Assembly: GCA_003313425.1 (NCBI GenBank) | Contig: NHZP01000008.1 | Span: 1,488,001-1,552,000, forward strand | DNA: 64,000 nucleotides | Reading direction: 5' to 3' | Origin: Pseudopyrenochaeta lycopersici | Lineage: Eukaryota; Ascomycota; Dothideomycetes; Pleosporales; Pseudopyrenochaetaceae | In this document: positions 58,529-64,000 of the stretch, piece after piece | How the letters are laid out: each line of letters opens with the position of its first letter | Numbering within the stretch: position 1 is the first letter of the stretch | Made by a program: the position numbers and the translations under genes | The notes under the pieces: generated by a model | What the model was told of the DNA's origin: nothing | The model's database searches: none | Seen by the model: the letters and a program-made list of their open reading frames with translations, nothing else

Positions 58529-61108
58529 CATCTTTAAAAGAGTACTGTTATTTTCTCTCCATTGCAACATCCTGGGAGAAAGAAACGATTTTGGTCGTGG
58601 AAATGAATACGAGAGAATGTCATTCTCGGGTCGGGTGAGTTGCCACAACTGTCGTTTGAGTATGTGCCGGCGGGATGATCGCGGCAGAAACATGTCGGGG
58701 AATTATTCGGTGTCTGTTTCATACCTTACACAGTATATCTATCTCTTGGTACTACTATCTCTCAAACCCAAGTCTACGTCTGGTTCTTTTGTTCAAAGTG
58801 GCCGAAACTCGGGTTGGGCTGAAGCAGACGTGAAAATGTGTGAAGTTTTGCTCCAACCAAGAGTTTTAAGGGCCAATTGGGTTTGCGAGATTCAAGACCT
58901 ACGCAGTTCGCTCCTGCTCAGGCTGAGCGCATAAGAATTGCTCTATCCAAACAACTTACTTCGTGTCGGTTATAACCCACCTACGCGACCGAACCGTGGC
59001 TGCTGACTGCATCCCACCCTGGCGATATGGAAGGTTCTTCGGAAGCATCATGCAGGCTGCATGCTAGCACCCCGAGCTTGGACTTGTTCCACGCAAGTAA
59101 GGATGCTGGTACTTTGCGAGCAAATTGCGAGAGTGATCCACGCAGTAAAATCGCCATCCCTAGGTTCCGCGGGGGTGCAGGAGCTTCGCCGCCGATCATG
59201 CGGCTTGTCGTCGATTGCACAGTCGACGGCAGCTGTCACCAGTGATGACCGACGCGTGATACCAGATTGCCATAGGTTTTGCTTGAACGATTTTGTAGCC
59301 TTTTTCTTTTTATCACCTTGTCGTCATTTGCAGAGATTGGTGATAGACGAATAAGCTGCATCTACCGGCTTTAGAGATGGGTGCTGATTGTGAGCGTCGG
59401 GGGCAAACATCTATGCTCCTGCTATCGCAACGATGCATGCGATCAGCCACCGCCTTGGCTTGTCTTTGTCCGGCTACCGTTGCTGCTAAGGTGCTTGTGC
59501 GGCACTCTCGGTTGAATCTCTTCTCGGCAAAGTTCTGGAAGACGTGGAATTCGATGTCATCTCAATGGAACCCTACGCCCCTCCAAGGGTGCTTCTGCAG
59601 CGTTTTGATATAGATTGGACTCGTACAATGTGAACGTGCTCACATCCGCAAGCACGGGCAGGGAGGCGTTCATATCCAATTACCATTGTGACGTTGCCGA
59701 GCGATCGTCCTCAGCCGCTAAGCTTGATTTAATTTGAGGCCGTCATGATGCTGCACATCGACGCAACCAGCACCTCAAAGCATCGTGAGGCAACCCAATG
59801 GCTTTGATCCTCGTGATCTCGTGCCAGCGGTCGCAGGCCCTGCAAGCTTTACCCGCGCGACGTTGGAGCGTTTCACCAATGGCGGAGCAGACTCCGTCCG
59901 TCACCACACCGCACTTCACGACATGTTCGCTAAGATTCACCATCGGCGACGACTTGTCACAATCTCCACATGACGAAGAGCCTTCAACATGTGACCATTT
60001 TGTCGCACGACCAACCAGAGAATACCTGCTGAGTCGAAGTAACGCCGTTGTTGAACGGCGTGGCCGACATGTCGCCCTGCGCAAAATCCCTCTCGAGCAC
60101 GTCCCAGGACCCAAATACCTCATTGTCGCCAAGCCGAGTTGGGCTAGAGGTGAAAGAATCCTCCCGGGAGTTCGTCCAAAGTAACCCCAGCCCCCAGCTT
60201 GAGGCTGCCATAGCCGACCCATTTCGGCGGTCGAGACCGCGCTAAGCCAAACAAGCGTGCCACGCAGTGCTTGTTGAGCCTCCGGGGCATTACAGGGAAC
60301 TAATGCACCCCGCTGCCCCACTATTTCGTTGTAACCATACCATGGCCAGAAGCAAAATCTGCTGGCGCTATCCTGTCTATTCCCACCCCGCCGATGTCCA
60401 ATATCCGCTCCACCCTCCCACGGGCTGCCAGATGGCTTCGGCTTCAACAGCAGAGCAGTGGATGCTGAGAAACACTACGTACGGGGCTTGCAGGATTCTA
60501 GAATCCTTCCATCACCTTGCCAGAAACGGTCGGAGGTACCCCGGTATGGACTATGGCCGTCTTCGCGCCCTGTCCCCCAAATGTCAGCCCCCTGGTTTGC
60601 ACGGCGTGGTGAGCCCTTGAACGCGCTCCCCAAGATGAGCAGCATGTCATTAGCACCAATCAGTCATTTTCCCAAGGCGAAGATCAACCCCAGCCTACTA
60701 GGCAGTTGCGATCATCCGAGGAGAGCAACACCCTCATCACTAACGTGTGCCACATACATAGCACTTCACTGTGCCGTCCCCACAAAAGCGACTGTTCGCA
60801 ATTGGCAAACGCATGATCTCCAAGATGAGGTCAGTGGTTTGCGGGCATGCAACAATGCTGGTTTGACAGATCACTATACGCTAAGCACATCCTAGTGCCC
60901 AATCAACATCTCTTTGTTCCGCCACCATTCTCGCCTCGGCATGATACCTTTGCCTGCCTGGTGATCAGACGCGTCAAAGAGACCTATTTCATTGTCACAC
61001 CACACGCTCGCACTCCAACCCCAATTTACACCGCGTTCCAGCAACGGCGCGCGAGGATGAATTGTTGAACGCTGTGGCGCTAGCAGAATCTCAAAATCCA
61101 AATTTGCG

Positions 61109-61121
61109 CCCCCCCCCCCCC
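61109..61121. repeat. Run of 13 C
   Basis: An uninterrupted C run (following GCG) in the gene desert, about 385 bp upstream of the hexose transporter start. Confidence 0.9.
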
Positions 61122-61504
61122 AGATCTAAGCTTACATAGCAGGACTAGTTCACCATGATTTGATCGAACGCAACTGTGGGACGCATGAGTGGTCCCCGTA
61201 TGGTATGCGTTAGCTCCATCACTAGAGCGGTTAGAGCTTTGTATTAGGATCCCCACCACCGTCGGACCTATCTCCAAACAGCCAATCATGTTGTTAGCGG
61301 GCCGACTCCACGCTTCCAGCCTCCAGCCTGGACGCATGCCCATGGGACTCTCCAGGATTGCGGGAGCACAAGTCCCTGAGTATTTAAGGATAGCAGTCCC
61401 GCCTGATAGGAACGTTTCCTAAGTACACGACTACTTCTGTGAAGTTCCAAGTAAATCTTCTCTTGCACACCACCGCTCACTCCATTCGAAGACAACTTCC
61501 CATT

Positions 61505-63166
61505 ATGGGTCTGAGTCTGAAGAAGCCGGAAGGCGTCGCGGGGTCGACGTTTCCCGCCGTCCTGGTCGGATTGTTCGTTGCCTTTGGTGGTGTTCTTTTT
61601 GGGTATGCACAGTTCAATCGTCTTCATGATAGCTTATCCTAACATACCTACAGATATGACACTGGTACCATTGGTGGTATCTTGGGCATGGAACACTGGA
61701 GAGAATTGTTCAGCACTGGCTATATCAACCCCAAGGACGATCTACCCGATGTCACCTCTGACCAGACCTCTCTGATTGTCTCCATCCTCTCTGCTGGTAC
61801 ATTCTTCGGTGCTCTCACTGCTGCCCCTACTGCCGATTTCCTCGGCCGTCGGTTGGGTCTCGTTGCCTGTAACGTTGTCTTCTGCGTCGGTGTCGTTCTG
61901 CAGACAATTGCTACTTCCATCCCATTATTCGTTGCTGGTCGTTTCTTCGCCGGTTACGGTGTTGGTATGATCAGTGCTACGATTCCTCTCTACCAGTCTG
62001 AGACCGCTCCCAAGTGGATTCGTGGTGCCATCGTTGGTTGCTACCAGCTCGCCATCACTATCGGTCTTCTCCTTGCTGCCATCGTTAACAACGCCACCAA
62101 GGATCGCCCCGACACTGGATCCTACCGCATTCCTATTGCCGTTCAGTTTGCTTGGTCCATAGTTCTCTATGTTGGCTGCATCTGGCTGCCCGAGACCCCT
62201 CGCTGGTTCATCAAGAAGGGTCGTCCCGAAAAGGCCGCGCAATCCCTCTCTACGCTCCGCAAACTTCCCATTGACCACCCAGCTCTTGTTGAAGAGTTAT
62301 CCGAAATCACTGCCAATCACGAGTACGAACTCTCTCTCGGCAAAGCTACATATGCAGACTGCTTCAAGGGCAACCTTGGCAAGCGTCTTGCGACTGGTTG
62401 CGCCCTTCAAGCTCTCCAGCAGCTTACTGGTGTCAACTTCATTTTCTACTACGGAACCTCCTTCTTCCAGAACTCTGGCATCAACAATCCATTCACCGTC
62501 ACCATGATCACGTCCTGCGTCAACGTTGCCTCTACTTTCCCAGGTCTATATCTTGTTGAAAAATGGGGTCGCCGCAACCTCTTGCTCTTTGGTGCCATTG
62601 GCATGGCCGTCTGCCAGTTCATCGTTGCCATCACAGGTACCGTTGCCGGAATTGATAACCAGTCTGCTCAGAAGGCATTGATCGCCTTCGTGTGCATCTA
62701 CATCTTCTTCTTTGCTTGCTCATGGGGGCCAGTCGCTTGGGTCGTTACTGGTGAGATCTTCCCGCTTAAGGTCCGAGCCAAGTCTCTATCTATGACGACT
62801 GCCTCCAACTGGCTCCTCAACTTCGCTATTGGTTACGCTACACCCTACATGGTCAACCCCGGCCCCGGCAATGCTAACTTGGGCGCCAAGGTGTTCTTCG
62901 TCTGGGGAGGGTGCTGCTTCATCTGTATCTTCTTCGTCTGGGCTTTGATCTACGAAACCAAGGGTCTTTCCCTCGAGCAGGTTGATGAGCTTTACGCCAA
63001 GGTTTCCCAAGCCTGGAAGTCACCTGGCTTCGTTCCCACTGTTTCCTTCCAGGATGTTCAGCAAGTCCAAGGTGATAACCGCCGCATGAGCTTGACTGAT
63101 ATTGAGAATGAGGCTACTCGCAAGCGCAGCGCTCAGTACAATGAGAACTACGAGAAGACTGTATAG
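61505..63166 (+). CDS. MFS hexose (glucose) transporter
   Basis: Two exons, 61505..61602 and 61654..63166, give 536 residues. The intron splits the first helix motif FGGVLFGYDTGTIGG. Family signatures are FLGRRLGLV, GRFFAGYGVGMISATIPLYQSE, PETPRWF, QQLTGVNFIFYYGTSFF (helix 7, sugar binding), the KWGRRNLLLFG loop, GPVAWVVTGEIFPLKVRAKS and YETKGLSLEQVDELY. Twelve helices are expected, with short cytosolic ends; the C terminus is Ser/Arg-rich. This is the fungal monosaccharide/high-affinity glucose transporter type (Mst/Hxt-like), active at the plasma membrane. It is unlike the 4.4-6.1 kb porter in most loops, so the two are not a recent duplication. The coding sequence is C/T-rich at third positions, as in strongly expressed fungal genes. 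Confidence 0.94.
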
Positions 63167-64000
63167 GCAATTGCGCTTTACGAGTAGGATATAATGAATT
63201 GGAGATGCATGAATTGCATGTGGTTGGAGGATGTCGAAATCTTGAAACTAATACCATCGTTTTCACGGCTTGTCTGACAGTTTGGCTTCATAACCCACAC
63301 CTGTATATACCTCGTCTATGAATCACGAATATCAAATGCCATTGTTTCTACCTACTTCTCAACTTTCAACTGTGACTTTTTCACTACTAGAATCGTAGGG
63401 TTCCGTGATTATGCAAGGATACCAATCTGAGGAAACCGAGCAGTTCTGAGTTCCGAGCCCCTCGATGCTAGCCAGAGCAAGCCGGGGAAGCCTTTGCTCC
63501 TGTGTCCATCTCTACTCTAATCGGCCAATCAATTTGATCAAATGTTTCCTCGGCATCGGCCCTCCACTCCCATCGCCCAATGAATCTCTTTAGCTCAGCA
63601 ATCTCTGCAACGCCGATTCCCATCACTCTCATCCGCCTTGCATAATCTCGTCTTGCATCGCACCAAACGCGTTCTCACGCGCAAGCCTAAATTTCCACAC
63701 TCGGACCATCTCCGACCACCACGCCCAACCGGTCCCATCCCGTGGGCTTGCAGTGCCAAGGCGCTACCCCGGGTTTTCGCCCTTCGCTAGCTCGAACGCT
63801 AGATACATCGTGGCGGTTACCTTGGATCAATAGGGCGGCACGGTACATCAAATGTTGCGCCGAGCCAAGCATGTCTTGTGATCTGTTGGCGATTGGCGCC
63901 GAGGGGCCCATGGGAGGCTGGGACGTGATGATCAGTAGATCTGTGAGGGGGTAGACGATGAAATAGGGATATTGTTGCGAACCGATCACGTGGAACTCTA
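63167..64000. other. Intergenic at window end
   Basis: 3' end of the hexose transporter gene and sequence without a supported gene. A 100-codon minus-strand frame at 63687-63989 overlaps a plus frame and has no motif. Confidence 0.5.

Larger units (their letters stand above)
57645..61504. other. 3.9 kb gene desert
   Basis: After the dUTPase promoter there is AT-rich sequence with a 32-T run (58497-58528), then a GC-richer part (59700-60900) with overlapping frames on both strands, the longest on the minus strand at 59743-60447. None shows a domain or a splice pattern I could defend. A run of 13 C (61109-61121) precedes the promoter of the hexose transporter. Confidence 0.45.

Noticed and set aside
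59743..60447. 234-codon minus-strand frame
   Set aside because: No domain, odd composition rich in Arg, Gly and Cys, overlapped by equally long frames on the plus strand.

Overview
The window reads as nuclear DNA of a filamentous ascomycete. Genes are on both strands and split by short introns (about 49-80 nt) with GT..AG ends and CTAAC/CTGAC-like branch sites. The gene set includes a HET-domain gene, fungal sugar porters, a Rim15-type kinase, Ams1 mannosidase, Sec9 and a vezatin/Inp2-like protein. Placement in Dothideomycetes (Pleosporales-like) is an inference from overall gene style, not a search result. I rebuilt exon structures by hand from splice signals and reading-frame phase; 19 protein-coding genes and one probable pseudogene are supported.

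Layout. 0.5-10.3 kb is gene-sparse: a tiny two-module protein, an FSH serine hydrolase, an MFS sugar porter, a DUF7709-like small protein and an RmlB-type NDP-glucose 4,6-dehydratase. 11-24 kb is conserved housekeeping DNA: SEC9 (t-SNARE), AMS1 (GH38 alpha-mannosidase) and, convergent to it, a 1931-residue RIM15-type kinase. 24-32 kb is mostly empty, with a Tudor-like DUF2945 gene and a HET-domain gene interrupted by one in-frame TGA. 32.7-38.2 kb carries a RAD53/CHK2-type kinase (FHA-kinase-FHA) and an OS-9/Yos9 ER lectin ending in KDEL. 38-47 kb is accessory: two related C2H2 zinc-finger genes sharing an intron position, with about 3 kb of unexplained sequence between them. 47-58 kb is gene-dense: vezatin-like, a TPR-like unknown, EMC6, PCNA, pyridoxal kinase and dUTPase. 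58-61.5 kb is a gene desert with a 32-T run. A hexose transporter closes the window.

Functional links. PCNA and dUTPase, both S-phase genes, lie 3.3 kb apart. Both have MCB-type (ACGCGT or ACGCGN) sites near their starts, which suggests shared G1/S control. OS-9 and EMC6 both act in ER quality control or membrane-protein insertion. RIM15 has several AGGGG stress-type elements upstream. The most unusual points are a PCNA start codon split by an intron, the clean single stop in an otherwise intact HET gene, the zinc-finger paralog pair, a Glu in place of the receiver Asp in the Rim15-like kinase, and a small protein whose two repeats meet at its intron. I found no rRNA, convincing tRNA, CRISPR array or intact transposon.
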